DNA from: Acidimicrobiia bacterium
GTDB lineage: Bacteria; Actinomycetota; Acidimicrobiia; Acidimicrobiales; AC-14
Direction of reading: 5' to 3'
Assembly: GCA_023265025.1 (NCBI GenBank)
Contig: JAHFUP010000013.1
Span: 1-37,448, forward strand
DNA length: 37,448 nucleotides
The position numbers were made by a program, and so were the translations under genes. Below the pieces are notes generated by a model. The model was given only the letters and a program-made list of their open reading frames with translations, did not search any database and was not told where the DNA came from. Position 1 is the first letter of the stretch, and each line of letters opens with the position of its first letter. Positions 15,211 through 24,500 of the stretch are shown piece by piece.

Positions 15211-16431
15211 ATGAAAGTGACACCAAGGCACGCAGTGTCCGTGGTGACGAGCATCGCCGCCGCGATGGCGCTGGTGGCCTGCGGCAGCGACTCGAAGGAC
15301 ACGCCAACCGGCGCCGGCAACAACAGCACCCAGACGACCATCGCCGTGACCGCCAGCTCGTTCACCGCCGATTTCTCGGCCATGGCCCAGCTGAAGTCGC
15401 TGGCGGCAGCGGGCAAGGGCAAGATCGCCGTACTGCTCCCCGACACGACCACCTCGGCCCGGTACGAGGCGTTCGACCGGCCCTACCTGACCAAGGCGTT
15501 CCAGGCCGCCGGCCTCACGTCGTCCGACTTCAAGATCGAGAACGCCCAGGGCAGCGCCAGCACCATGCAGACCCAGGCCGAGGCCGCCATCACCGACGGC
15601 GCCAGCGTCCTGCTCGTCGACGCGCTGGACTCCGGCAGCGGCGCCGCCATCGAGGCCAACGCCACGTCCAAGGGCGTGAAGGTCATCGACTACGACCGCC
15701 TCGTGAAGGGCGGCGCCCCGGGACGCATCTACGTCAGCTTCGACAACGTCAAGGTCGGCCAGCTGATCGGCCAGGGCGAGATCGACTGCATCGCAGCGTG
15801 GAACGTCCAGAAGCCGAACATCCTCGTCATGAACGGCGACCCCACTGACAACAACGCCAGCCTGTTCGCCCAGGGCTACAACGGCGTGTTGAAGCCGCTG
15901 TTCGACAACAACACCTACGTCAAGGTCGGCGAGCCCGCCGGCACGTGGACCCCGGCCGTGGCCGCCACGACGTTCGACCAGCAGTACACCGCACACAAGA
16001 ACATCAACGCCGTGATCACGCCGAACGACGACAACGCCAACGCGGTGATCGCCCAGCTGCAGAAGCTGAACATCCCGGCCAAGACGTTCCCGACGACCGG
16101 TCAGGACGCGTCCCTGTCGGGCCTGCAGAACATCCTCAAGGGCTACCAGTGCGGCACCGTCTACAAGCCGATCTACCTCCAGGCTCAGGGCGCGGCCGCC
16201 GTCGCCCTGTACCTCCGGGCCGGCCAGACGCCGCCGGCGTCGCTGGTCAACGGGACGACGCAGGACCCGTCCAACAACAGCGCAGTCCCCTCGGCGCTGA
16301 TGACGCCGGTGTGGGTGACGTCCCAGAACATGCAGGCGACGGTCGTGGCCGACGGTGCGGTGAAGGTCTCCGACCTCTGCATCACCTCCCTCGCCGCGGC
16401 CTGCACCACCGCCGGCATCAAGCAGGGCTAG
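15211..16431 (+). CDS. Xylose-type sugar-binding lipoprotein
   Basis: A 406-residue periplasmic-binding-type lipoprotein. The signal peptide (KVTPRH, hydrophobic core, ALVAC) gives lipidated Cys24, followed by a polar linker. The body is a type I binding fold: KIAVLLPDTTTSARYEAFDR, then AAITDGASVLLVDALDSG, GVKVIDYDRLV and ILVMNGDPTDNNASLF. The YDRLV and DPTDNNA motifs are those of XylF, the D-xylose binding protein, so xylose or a related pentose is the likely ligand. It acts outside the membrane and hands sugar to the permease. ATG 15211 has the SD AGGAGAAGG. The stop TAG shares its G with the GTG start of the ATPase gene. Confidence 0.9.
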   Translation: MKVTPRHAVSVVTSIAAAMALVACGSDSKDTPTGAGNNSTQTTIAVTASSFTADFSAMAQLKSLAAAGKGKIAVLLPDTTTSARYEAFDRPYLTKAFQAAGLTSSDFKIENAQGSASTMQTQAEAAITDGASVLLVDALDSGSGAAIEANATSKGVKVIDYDRLVKGGAPGRIYVSFDNVKVGQLIGQGEIDCIAAWNVQKPNILVMNGDPTDNNASLFAQGYNGVLKPLFDNNTYVKVGEPAGTWTPAVAATTFDQQYTAHKNINAVITPNDDNANAVIAQLQKLNIPAKTFPTTGQDASLSGLQNILKGYQCGTVYKPIYLQAQGAAAVALYLRAGQTPPASLVNGTTQDPSNNSAVPSALMTPVWVTSQNMQATVVADGAVKVSDLCITSLAAACTTAGIKQG

Positions 16432-17261
16432 TGACCACCGAGGTGACGTCGACCCTCCCGCCGGCCGGTGTGCCGGCGGGAGGGGCCGGCGGGGCCCTCC
16501 TGAGCCTGCGCGGGATTTCCAAACACTTCGGGCCTGTGCAGGCCCTGGTCGACGTCACCTTCGACGTCCCCGCCGGCCAGGTGACCGCCCTCATCGGCGA
16601 CAACGGGGCCGGCAAGTCCGTCCTCATCAAGTGCATCTCCGGCATCCACAGCCCCGACGACGGCGAGATCGTCTGGGACGGGAAGCCGGTCCACATCAAG
16701 AACCCGCTCGACGCGTCCTCGCTCGGCATCGAGACCGTCCACCAGGACCTGGCCCTCTGCGACAACCTGGACATCGTGCAGAACATGTTCCTCGGCCGGG
16801 AACGCGTGCAGCATTTCGCCCTGGCCGAGGAGGACATGGAGAAGGCGGCCGGCGAGACCCTGACCGGGCTGGCGGTCACGACCGTGCGGTCGATCCGCCA
16901 GCCGGTGGCGTCGCTCTCCGGTGGTCAGCGCCAGTCGGTCGCCATCGCCAAGGCGGTCCTCTGGAACTCGAAGCTGGTGATCATGGACGAGCCCACCGCC
17001 GCTCTGGGGGTGGCCCAGACGGCGATGGTGCTCGCCCTCGTCCGGCGGCTGGCCGACCGCGGGTTGGCCGTGATCATCGTGTCGCACAACATGAACGACG
17101 TGTTCGAGGTGGCCGACCGGGTCGCCGTCCTGCGGCTGGGTCGCACGGTGGCGGTCAGGCCGGCGGCCGAGCTCGACCGCCAGATCGTCGTCGACCTCAT
17201 GACCACGGGTGTGTCCACGCGGGCCGTCACCCCGCCCGACGGCAAGGGAGTCTCTTCATGA
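16431..17261 (+). CDS. Sugar ABC importer ATPase, single domain
   Basis: A 276-residue ABC ATPase: Walker A GDNGAGKS, Q-loop ETVHQDLALCDNLDIVQNMF, signature LSGGQRQSVAIAKA, Walker B LVIMDEPTAALG, H-loop SHNMNDVFE. It belongs to the RbsA/MglA/XylG branch, but the classical members carry two tandem ATPase domains in about 500 residues, while this has one. Single-domain versions exist in actinobacteria and can homodimerise. Here a second, closely similar ATPase domain is available in the fusion kinase at 11946, so a mixed pair is conceivable. GTG 16431 overlaps the lipoprotein stop by one base; ATGA overlap joins it to the permease. The first ~22 residues are a Pro/Gly-rich tail. Confidence 0.92.
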   Translation: MTTEVTSTLPPAGVPAGGAGGALLSLRGISKHFGPVQALVDVTFDVPAGQVTALIGDNGAGKSVLIKCISGIHSPDDGEIVWDGKPVHIKNPLDASSLGIETVHQDLALCDNLDIVQNMFLGRERVQHFALAEEDMEKAAGETLTGLAVTTVRSIRQPVASLSGGQRQSVAIAKAVLWNSKLVIMDEPTAALGVAQTAMVLALVRRLADRGLAVIIVSHNMNDVFEVADRVAVLRLGRTVAVRPAAELDRQIVVDLMTTGVSTRAVTPPDGKGVSS

Positions 17262-18550
17262 GCAAGGTCGACGGCCTGCCGCCGGCGGTCGAGGAGGAGC
17301 TGACGGAATCGGCGGCGCTGGAGGCCGAGCTGGCCGTCGCGCCGGCGCTGGTCGCCAACTCCCTCGGCGACTACCTCCGAGGGTCGTTCGCCAGGGTGCG
17401 AGGCGGCGAGAGTGGCGTGCTGCCCGTGGTGGGCGGGCTCATCCTGATCTCGATCCTCTTCCAGTGGCTGAACTCGAACTTCCTGACGTCGAGGAACCTG
17501 GTCAACCTGCTGATCCAGGGCTCGCCGATCATGCTCCTAGCCATGGCGCAGGTGTACGCCCTCCTGCTGGGCGAGATCGACCTGTCGATCGGGTTCGTGA
17601 GCGGCATCGGCGGCATCGTCACCGCCGAGCTGGTCAAACAGTCGACGGGCTGGCCGTGGTGGGCCGCCATCCTCGTCGCCCTCATCGTCTGCGCCTTCAT
17701 CGGCGCCGTCCAGGGGACGATCATCACCAGGCTGGGGCTGCCGTCCTTCGTGGTCACCCTCGCCGGCTTCCTCGGCCTGCAGGGCGTGATGCTGCTCATC
17801 CTCGGCAACGGCGGCTCGGTGCCCATCAACGACAAGGTCATCAACGACCTCGCCAGCGGGAACCTCACGCCGACTGCGAGCTGGATCGTGCTGCTCCTGG
17901 TGGTCGCCGCCTTCGGCATACGGACGTGGCGACGGGAGGAAGGCCGGCGGGCCAGCGGCCTGGTCGCGCCGCCGCGCAGCCTCACGCTGGTCAAGATCGG
18001 CGCCGCCCTCGCCGCCGCCGTCGCCATCGCCCTGATCTGCAACGCCGACCGGGGGACGCTCGTCCCCATCCGGGGACTGCCCTGGGTCGTGCTGATCGTG
18101 CTCGGGGTCCTGGCCATGTGGACGCTGCTGCTCGGCCGCACCAAGTTCGGCCGCTACGTGTACGCCATCGGCGGCAACGCCGAGGCGGCCCGCCGGGCCG
18201 GCGTCCGGCTGGCCACCGTCCGCACGGTCGCCTTCACGCTCTGCTCGTTCACCGCCGGCGTCGCCGGCATCGTCTACGCCTCCCGACTCCGTTCGGTGTC
18301 CACCGCGCTCGACGGCGGCACGCTCGTGCTCTACGCCGTCGCCGCCGCCGTCATCGGCGGGGCCAGCCTGTTCGGCGGCCGGGGCAAGGCCATCCACGCC
18401 GTGCTCGGAGGCCTGGTCATCGCCGCCATCGCCAACGGCATGGGCCTCCAGGGGTACAGCGCAGCAGCCGAGAAGGTCGTAACCGCGCTCGTCCTCCTGG
18501 CCGCCGTCGCCATCGACGCCGTCGCCCGACGGGGGAGAACCGCCCGGTAA
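17258..18550 (+). CDS. Sugar ABC importer permease (XylH-like)
   Basis: A 430-residue polytopic membrane protein of the BPD_transp_2 family. An acidic ~50-residue cytoplasmic start leads to about ten hydrophobic helices. Landmarks are NFLTSRNLVNLLIQGSPIML, LLGEIDLSIGFVSGIGGIV and the conserved IGGNAEAARRAGVR with LRSVSTALDGGTLVLYAVAA, then GGASLFGGRG, the typical RbsC/XylH signature. A long helix pair around 220-290 and a large first loop resemble XylH. It forms the pore for the lipoprotein-delivered sugar. ATG 17258 overlaps the ATPase stop (ATGA). Confidence 0.92.
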   Translation: MSKVDGLPPAVEEELTESAALEAELAVAPALVANSLGDYLRGSFARVRGGESGVLPVVGGLILISILFQWLNSNFLTSRNLVNLLIQGSPIMLLAMAQVYALLLGEIDLSIGFVSGIGGIVTAELVKQSTGWPWWAAILVALIVCAFIGAVQGTIITRLGLPSFVVTLAGFLGLQGVMLLILGNGGSVPINDKVINDLASGNLTPTASWIVLLLVVAAFGIRTWRREEGRRASGLVAPPRSLTLVKIGAALAAAVAIALICNADRGTLVPIRGLPWVVLIVLGVLAMWTLLLGRTKFGRYVYAIGGNAEAARRAGVRLATVRTVAFTLCSFTAGVAGIVYASRLRSVSTALDGGTLVLYAVAAAVIGGASLFGGRGKAIHAVLGGLVIAAIANGMGLQGYSAAAEKVVTALVLLAAVAIDAVARRGRTAR

Positions 18551-18553
18551 CGG

Positions 18554-19618
18554 ATGCGAGCCGTGCGAGTCGCGCTCGTGGGGTACGGCATGGGCGGCCG
18601 GGTGTTCCACGCGCCGTTCATCGACGCCACGGCGGGAATGGAGCTGGCCGCGGTGGTGACGTCCGACCCCGAGCGGCGGGCGCTTGCGCACGCCGCCCAC
18701 CCTCGGGCCGTCGTGCTCCACACGCCGGCGACGCTGTGGACCGCGGCGGCCGACCTCGGCATCGAGCTGGTGGTGGTGACGACGCCGAACCGCACCCACG
18801 TGGAGGTGGCGTTGGCCGCGCTGGCGGCCGGGATGGCGGTGGTCGTGGACAAGCCGCTGGCGGCCACCGCCGCCGACGGCCGGCGGATCGTCGAAGCGGC
18901 GACCCAGCGGGGTCTGCTGCTCAGCGTGTTCCAGAACCGACGGTGGGACGGCGACTTCCTCACGGTCCGGCGCCTGGTCGGTGACGGCGAGCTCGGCCGC
19001 GTGTGGCGGTTCGAGTCGAGGTACGAACGCTGGCGCCCCGAGCGTCGACCGGACGCCTGGCGGGAGCACGCCGACCCCGCCGACGCCGGCGGGCTGCTCG
19101 CCGACCTCGGAAGCCACCTGATCGACCAGGCCGTCGTCCTCTTCGGCCCGCCCGTGTCCGTGTACGCCGAGCTCTTCCGCCGCCGGGAGGGCGCCGCCGT
19201 CGACGACGACGCCTTCATGGCCTTGGAGCACGCCGGCGGCGTGGTGTCGCACCTGTGGGCCAGTTCGGTGGCGGCCTCGTCCGGCCCCCGCTTCCGGGTC
19301 CTGGGCTCGGCGGCGGGGTACGTCGTCAAGGGGATGGACCCCCAGGAGCATGCGCTGCTCCACGGCCTGCTGCCCGGGACGCCCGGCTGGGGCGAGGCGC
19401 CGGCGAGCCGGTGGGGCACGATGGGCGTCGGCGAGGACGCGTGGCCGGTACCGACGGAGGCGGGCAACTACGGCCGGTTCTACGAGGGCATGGTGGCGGC
19501 AATCCGGAACGGTGCCCCGCCTCCCGTCGACCCCTCCGGCGCTGTCCGGGTTCTCGAGGTCATCGACGCGGCCCGGTACAGCGCCACCCTCGGCCGAACC
19601 ATCACGCTCGCCCCCTGA
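18554..19618 (+). CDS. Gfo/Idh/MocA-family oxidoreductase
   Basis: A 354-residue NAD(P)-dependent dehydrogenase. The Rossmann motif VALVGYGMGGRVFHAPFID is close to the YdgJ/YhhX branch; VVDKPLA carries the conserved Lys, VVVTTPNRTHVEVALAALAA precedes it, and LLADLGSHLIDQAV supplies the His of the active site. The family oxidises sugars, inositols or sugar derivatives. It starts 3 nt after the permease stop, so it is part of the importer operon and probably acts on the imported sugar. No SD is obvious apart from the coding overlap, suggesting translational coupling. Confidence 0.9.
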   Translation: MRAVRVALVGYGMGGRVFHAPFIDATAGMELAAVVTSDPERRALAHAAHPRAVVLHTPATLWTAAADLGIELVVVTTPNRTHVEVALAALAAGMAVVVDKPLAATAADGRRIVEAATQRGLLLSVFQNRRWDGDFLTVRRLVGDGELGRVWRFESRYERWRPERRPDAWREHADPADAGGLLADLGSHLIDQAVVLFGPPVSVYAELFRRREGAAVDDDAFMALEHAGGVVSHLWASSVAASSGPRFRVLGSAAGYVVKGMDPQEHALLHGLLPGTPGWGEAPASRWGTMGVGEDAWPVPTEAGNYGRFYEGMVAAIRNGAPPPVDPSGAVRVLEVIDAARYSATLGRTITLAP

Positions 19619-19747
19619 CCTCCGCACCGCCGGCATCCCGAACGGCCGCAAGAACGAGCGACTGCTCTTCGGACACAGTCGACATCTACGCGGCGCCCTG
19701 CGGCCTGAGACGAGGGCAGGGACTGAAGAACTCTCGCCTGAAATGCA

Positions 19748-19776
19748 TGGAAATGTCTCACAAACCCTGCTAAAGT
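19748..19776 (+). promoter_or_regulatory. Extended -10 promoter for a leaderless transcript
   Basis: TGC-TAAAGT (19768-19776) is an extended -10 element; a weak -35 TGGAAA lies at 19748-19753 with a 17-bp spacer. The ATG at 19785 is 9 nt beyond the -10, so transcription would start at or next to the start codon, giving a leaderless mRNA. This is common in actinobacteria. Confidence 0.5.
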
Positions 19777-19777
19777 A

Positions 19778-19791
19778 CGAACGTATGTTCG
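19778..19791. promoter_or_regulatory. LexA (SOS) box over the start codon
   Basis: CGAACGTATGTTCG matches the Gram-positive/mycobacterial LexA box (CGAAC-N4-GTTCG) with perfect arms. It encloses ATG 19785 and abuts the -10 element, so LexA binding would block initiation of the HNH gene. Some 13E12-family genes of Mycobacterium tuberculosis are LexA-regulated. Confidence 0.85.
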
Positions 19792-21101
19792 AGCAAGCGA
19801 CGGCGATCGTCACGAGGCTGCGGGACCTGGTGGGGAGCCTCGAGCCCCGGTGCCTGCGGGGCGACGATGCCGCCCGCATGCTGTCGCTGTTCGCCGAGGC
19901 CGAGCGTCTGGCCGGGGTGGGCAAGACGTTGATGGCCCGCCGGGTGGAGGAGACCTCCCAGCACCGCCGGGAGGGTCACCGCAGCGCGGCCGACTACGTG
20001 GCGGCGAAGACCAAGACCTCGCCGGGGGCCGCGGGGCGGGCCCTCGAGACGGCCCGCCGCCTGGAGAAGCTGGCCGAGACGTCCCAGGCCTGGCGGCGGG
20101 GGGATCTGTCCGAGGCCCAGGCCGCCGAGATCGCCTCCGCGGCGTCCGCCGACCCCACCGCCGAGTCCGATCTGGTGAAGGTGGCGGCCACCGGGAGCCT
20201 GCCCGAGCTCACCGAGCGCTGCCGGCGGGTGCGTGCCGCGGCGGCCGCCGATGAGAAGGCCCGCCACGCCGCCCTGCACCGCTCCCGGTACCTACGCCAC
20301 TGGAGCGGCCCCGACGGTGCCTTCCGGATGGACCTGCGCACCACCCCCGAGGCCGGGGCGGCCATCCTGGCCGGGCTTGAGCCGTTCCGGGCCGCCATCC
20401 TCGCCGACGCCCGCGCTGCGGGGTCCCGGGAGCGGGCCGAAGCCTACGCCGCCGATGCCCTGGAGACCATGGCCCGGTCGGCCGGCGCCGGCGCCCGCGC
20501 AACCGCAGGCGGGCAGGCGGGGCAGGGGCCGGCCGCCGGCGTGGCAGGCGAGACCGACGACGGCGGGGCGGCGGGGAGTAGGGCGGGCCAGGCGCCGAGC
20601 AGCGGTGGGCCGAAGGCAACCGTGGCCATCCGGGTCGACGCATCGGCCCTGGCGCGGGGCCACACCGAGGCCGGCGAGACCTGCGAGATCCCCGGCATCG
20701 GACCCGTGCCGGTGGCCACCGCCCGGGCCCTGCTCGGCGACGCGGTGGTCAAGCTGTTGTTGACCCGGGGCGTCGACGTGGTGGCCGTGGTCCACCTCGG
20801 GCGCACGGTCACCGCCCACCAGCGCAGCGCCCTTGAGCAGCGCGACCCCACCTGCGTGGTGGCGGGCTGCCCGGTGCGCCGGCACCTGGAGATCGACCAC
20901 GTCGACGGCTGGGCACTGACGAGGGTCACGACCCTCGACCGCCTCGCCCGGTTGTGCTCGTGGCACCACCACCAGAAGACCTATGGGGGCTACCGCCTGG
21001 AGGGCGGCCCGGGCGCCTGGCGGTGGTGCGCGCCGGCGGGAGAAGCGGGGCCGGGCCCGCCCGAAGGGGCCGCACCGGCCGAGACGCTGTTCGCCGGGTG
21101 A
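19785..21101 (+). CDS. DUF222/13E12-type HNH endonuclease
   Basis: A 438-residue protein of the family once called REP13E12. The N-terminal DUF222 part is helical (MFEQATAIVTRLRDLVGSLE; RRVEETSQHRREGHRSAADY; LSEAQAAEIASAA). A low-complexity Gly/Ala linker spans about residues 230-280. The C-terminal HNH nuclease reads RDPTCVVAGCPVRRHLEIDH, VDGWALT, then LARLCSWHHHQKTYGGY, with paired Cys and the catalytic His. The start is ATG 19785 inside the LexA box; ATG 19743 is in frame but lies upstream of the promoter. Expression should rise on DNA damage. The role is uncertain: a DNA-repair or mobile-element-linked nuclease is usually assumed. Confidence 0.9.
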   Translation: MFEQATAIVTRLRDLVGSLEPRCLRGDDAARMLSLFAEAERLAGVGKTLMARRVEETSQHRREGHRSAADYVAAKTKTSPGAAGRALETARRLEKLAETSQAWRRGDLSEAQAAEIASAASADPTAESDLVKVAATGSLPELTERCRRVRAAAAADEKARHAALHRSRYLRHWSGPDGAFRMDLRTTPEAGAAILAGLEPFRAAILADARAAGSRERAEAYAADALETMARSAGAGARATAGGQAGQGPAAGVAGETDDGGAAGSRAGQAPSSGGPKATVAIRVDASALARGHTEAGETCEIPGIGPVPVATARALLGDAVVKLLLTRGVDVVAVVHLGRTVTAHQRSALEQRDPTCVVAGCPVRRHLEIDHVDGWALTRVTTLDRLARLCSWHHHQKTYGGYRLEGGPGAWRWCAPAGEAGPGPPEGAAPAETLFAG

Positions 21102-21105
21102 CGCC

Positions 21106-21222
21106 GTGTGGGGCCACGGCGACCTCGTTGCCGCGCGCTTCGTGTGCGGGTCGCCGGTCCGCGGGAGCGACCGGGCGTCGGACATCGACCTCCCGGCCAA
21201 CTCGCCTTCGACTCGTCGGTGA
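21106..21222 (+). pseudogene. Nucleotidyltransferase-like remnant
   Basis: A 38-codon frame from GTG 21106 reads VWGHGDLVAARFVCGSPVRG, then SDRASDIDLPA. GSPVRGSDRASDIDL fits the GSxxRG...SDIDL motif of MNT-type nucleotidyltransferases, but the frame stops soon after. It may be a decayed gene or chance. The rest of the 408-bp interval 21102-21509 shows no other gene and ends with the PFOR upstream repeats. Confidence 0.25.
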
Positions 21223-21467
21223 TCGGCGGCTCGGTCCGGATGAACGCCGGCCTGAGATGTGTCCAACCCGCAGGCGGCCCCGCACTCATCGGCCAGCGCG
21301 GCCCGGCGCACCGCCACCCGCGGCCGGACCGTCCGCTCGCCCCTCCGAGCGCCGGGCCTCCGCGTCGAGGGTCATTCGGCCCTGGCGGCGACCTGCGGTC
21401 CCGGCGGACAGTTGGACCGACAGAAGCGGCCGGCCACCTAGGGTCTGACCCGAAGCCAATGACCTGA

Positions 21468-21495
21468 GGGTTCGAGAGACAGGGCTCGAGAGACA
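21468..21495 (+). repeat. Tandem 14-bp repeat upstream of PFOR
   Basis: GGGTTCGAGAGACA is followed directly by GGGCTCGAGAGACA, one mismatch in 14, ending 14 bp before the GTG of the PFOR gene and just ahead of its SD (GGAGGG). A GGGTC-T-GACCC dyad lies slightly upstream at 21441-21451. The repeat could be a regulator site or affect translation. Confidence 0.5.
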
Positions 21496-21509
21496 GCGGA
21501 GGGTGCGGC

Positions 21510-24500
21510 GTGTCGGACCGGAGCTGGCAGTGCATGGACGGCAACGAAGCCGCCGCCCGCGTGGCGTACGCGGCCAGCGAGGTCATCGCCATCTACCCGA
21601 TCACCCCGGCGTCGCCCATGGCCGAGCACTGCGACGACTGGTCGGCCGCGCAGAAGCCGAACCTGTGGGGCGTCGTACCCGACGTCGTGGAGATGCAGTC
21701 CGAGGCGGGCGCCGCCGGCGCGCTGCACGGCGCCCTTCAGAAGGGCGCCCTGGCCACGACGTTCACCGCGTCACAGGGCCTGCTGCTGATGATCCCGAAC
21801 ATGTTCAAGATCGCCGGCGAGCTCACGCCGGCGGTCATCCACGTGGCCGCCCGCAGCATCGCCACCCACGCCCTGTCGATCTTCGGCGACCATAGCGACG
21901 TCATGCACGCCCGCACGACGGGCTGGGCCATGCTGGCCGCCGGCTCGGTGCAGGAGGCGCACGACTTCGCCCTCATCGCCCACGCGGCCACACTGCGGTC
22001 GCGGATCCCGTTCCTGCACTTCTTCGACGGCTTCCGCACTTCCCACGAGGTCGACAAGATCGAGGTGCTCGACGACGCCGACCTGCACGCCCTCATCCGT
22101 GACGCCGACGTGCTGGCGCACCGGGCCCGTGGCCTGACGCCCGACGCCCCCGTCGTCCGGGGGACGGCGCAGAACCCCGACGTGTTCTTCCAGGGCCGGG
22201 AGGCGGCCAACCCGTACTACCTGGCCCTGCCCGGGATCGTCCGCGGCGTGATGGACGAGGTGGCGGCCCGCACCGGCCGGCGCTACGACCTCGTCGAGTA
22301 CCACGGCGCGCTCGACGCCGAGCGGGTCGTCGTCCTCATGGGCTCGGGCGCCGGCGCGGCCGAGGAGGCGGTCGACGCGCTGGTGGCCGCCGGCGAGAAG
22401 GTTGGCATGCTGCGCGTCCGGTTGTTCAACCCCTTCCCCGCCGCGCAGCTCGTCGGCGCTCTCCCCCCGACCGTCCGCGCCATCGCCGTGCTCGACCGCA
22501 CCAAGGAGCCCGGCGCGGTGGGCGAACCGCTCTACCTCGACGTCGTCGCCGCGCTGACCGAGGCCATGGACGCCGACGGGCCGCCCTTCGAGCGGGCACC
22601 GCGGGTGATCGGCGGGCGCTACGGCCTTTCGTCCAAGGAGTTCACGCCGGCGATGGTGAAGGCGGTGCTCGACGAGGCGGCGACACCGCAGCCCAAGCGG
22701 CACTTCACTGTCGGCATCTACGACGACGTGACCCGACTCAGCCTGACGGTCGACGCCGGCTTCCGCCACCCCCGCCCGGCCGGCGAGGTGCAGGCCGTCT
22801 TCTTCGGCCTCGGGTCCGACGGCACGGTCGGCGCCAACAAGGCATCGGTGAAGATCATCGGCGAGAACACCGACCTGTGGTCTCAGGGCTACTTCGTGTA
22901 CGACTCCAAGAAGTCGGGCTCGGTCACCGTCTCCCATCTCCGGTTCGGGCCGGAGCCCATCCGCTCGACCTACCTGATCGACGGTGCCGACTTCGTCGCC
23001 TGCCACCAGTTCGGACTCCTCGAGAAGATGAAGGTCCTCGACGTGGCCAAGCCCGGTGCCACCTTTCTTCTGAACGCGCCCTACGCGGCGGATGCCGTCT
23101 GGGACCATCTCCCGCTCGAGGTCCAGCAGCAGCTGGTCGGCAAGGGCATCGACATGTGGGTGATCGACGCGTTCGCCGTCGCCCGCGAGGCGGAGATGGG
23201 CGGCCGCATCAACACGGTCATGCAGTCCTGCTTCTTCAAGCTGTCCCGCGTCCTGCCTGCCGACGAGGCCATCGGCCACATCAAGGCCTTCGTCGAGAAG
23301 ACCTATGCCCGGCGGGGCCAGTCGATCGTCGACCGCAACTTCGCCGCCATCGACCGCTCGCTGGCTCGGCTCGTGAGAGTGCCCCTCGGCGAGGTCACCA
23401 GCCGGCGCAGCATCGCCGCCACCGTCCCCGACGGCGCGCCCGACTTCGTCCAACGGGTCACCCGCCTGCTCATGGCCGGCGACGGCGACCTGCTCCCTGT
23501 CAGCGCTCTCCCCGTCGACGGCACGTTCCCCACTGGGACGACGAAGTACGAGAAGCGGGCCATCGCCACGGAGATCCCGATCTGGGATCCCGACATCTGC
23601 ATCGACTGCGGTAAGTGCGCCATCGTCTGCCCACACTCGACGATCCGCATGAAGGTCTTCGCCCCGGAGGCCGTGGCGAATGCGCCGGCGGACTTCCTCA
23701 GCAAGGATTTCCGCTCCAAGGACCTTGCCGGTCACCGCCTGACCATCCAGGTCGCGCCCGATGACTGCACGGGTTGCGGAGTGTGCGTCGACATCTGCCC
23801 GGCCAAGAGCAAGACCGACCTGCGCCACAAGGCCATCAACATGGAGCCGGTCGCCGACCACCGCGACCTCGAACGCCGGCGGTGGGACTGGTTCCAGTCC
23901 ATCGCCCCGCTCGACCGCGACCTGCTCCCCCACGACTCGGTCAAGGGCTCACAGGTGCTCGAGCCCCTCTTCGAGTTCTCCGGCGCATGCTCCGGCTGCG
24001 GCGAGACGCCGTACCTCAAGCTCGTCAGCCAGCTGTTCGGCGACCGCATGGTCGTCGCCAACGCCACCGGCTGCTCGTCGATCTACGGGGCCAACCTGCC
24101 GACGACACCCTGGACGACGAACAGTGAGGGCCGGGGACCGGCATGGAACAACTCCCTCTTCGAGGACAACGCCGAGTTCGGCCTCGGCATGCGCCTCGCC
24201 CTGGACACCCTCGGCGCCCACGCCCGGCAACTGCTGGCCGCGCTGGCGCCGGTGGTCGGCGAGGACGTCGCCGCCGGCCTGCTGGCGCCGGCGCCGGATA
24301 CCGAAGCCGCCGTGGTCGAGCAGCGCCGGCTGGTCTCCCTCCTCCGAACCGAGTTGTCCAGGCTCGACTCGCCCGAGGCCCGGCAGCTCCTCGCTCTCGC
24401 CGGCAACCTGGTCCGCCAGGGGGTCTGGATCATCGGCGGCGACGGGTGGGCCTACGACATCGGCTTCGGCGGGCTCGACCACGTGCTGTCCTCGGGCCGC

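Noticed and set aside
16431-17261. Truncated XylG that has lost its second ATPase domain
   Set aside because: The single domain is complete, ends in a tidy ATGA overlap with the permease, and single-domain members are known; nothing suggests a deletion.
17537-19924. 795-codon open frame on the minus strand
   Set aside because: It is antisense to the permease and oxidoreductase genes and has low-complexity composition with no motif.
21439-21453. A fifth DosR-like box before PFOR (GGGTCTGACCC)
   Set aside because: The dyad is 11 bp long with a one-base centre and does not fit the 14-bp core spacing of the other sites.
21771-23933. 720-codon open frame on the minus strand
   Set aside because: It is antisense to PFOR, which is complete and conserved.
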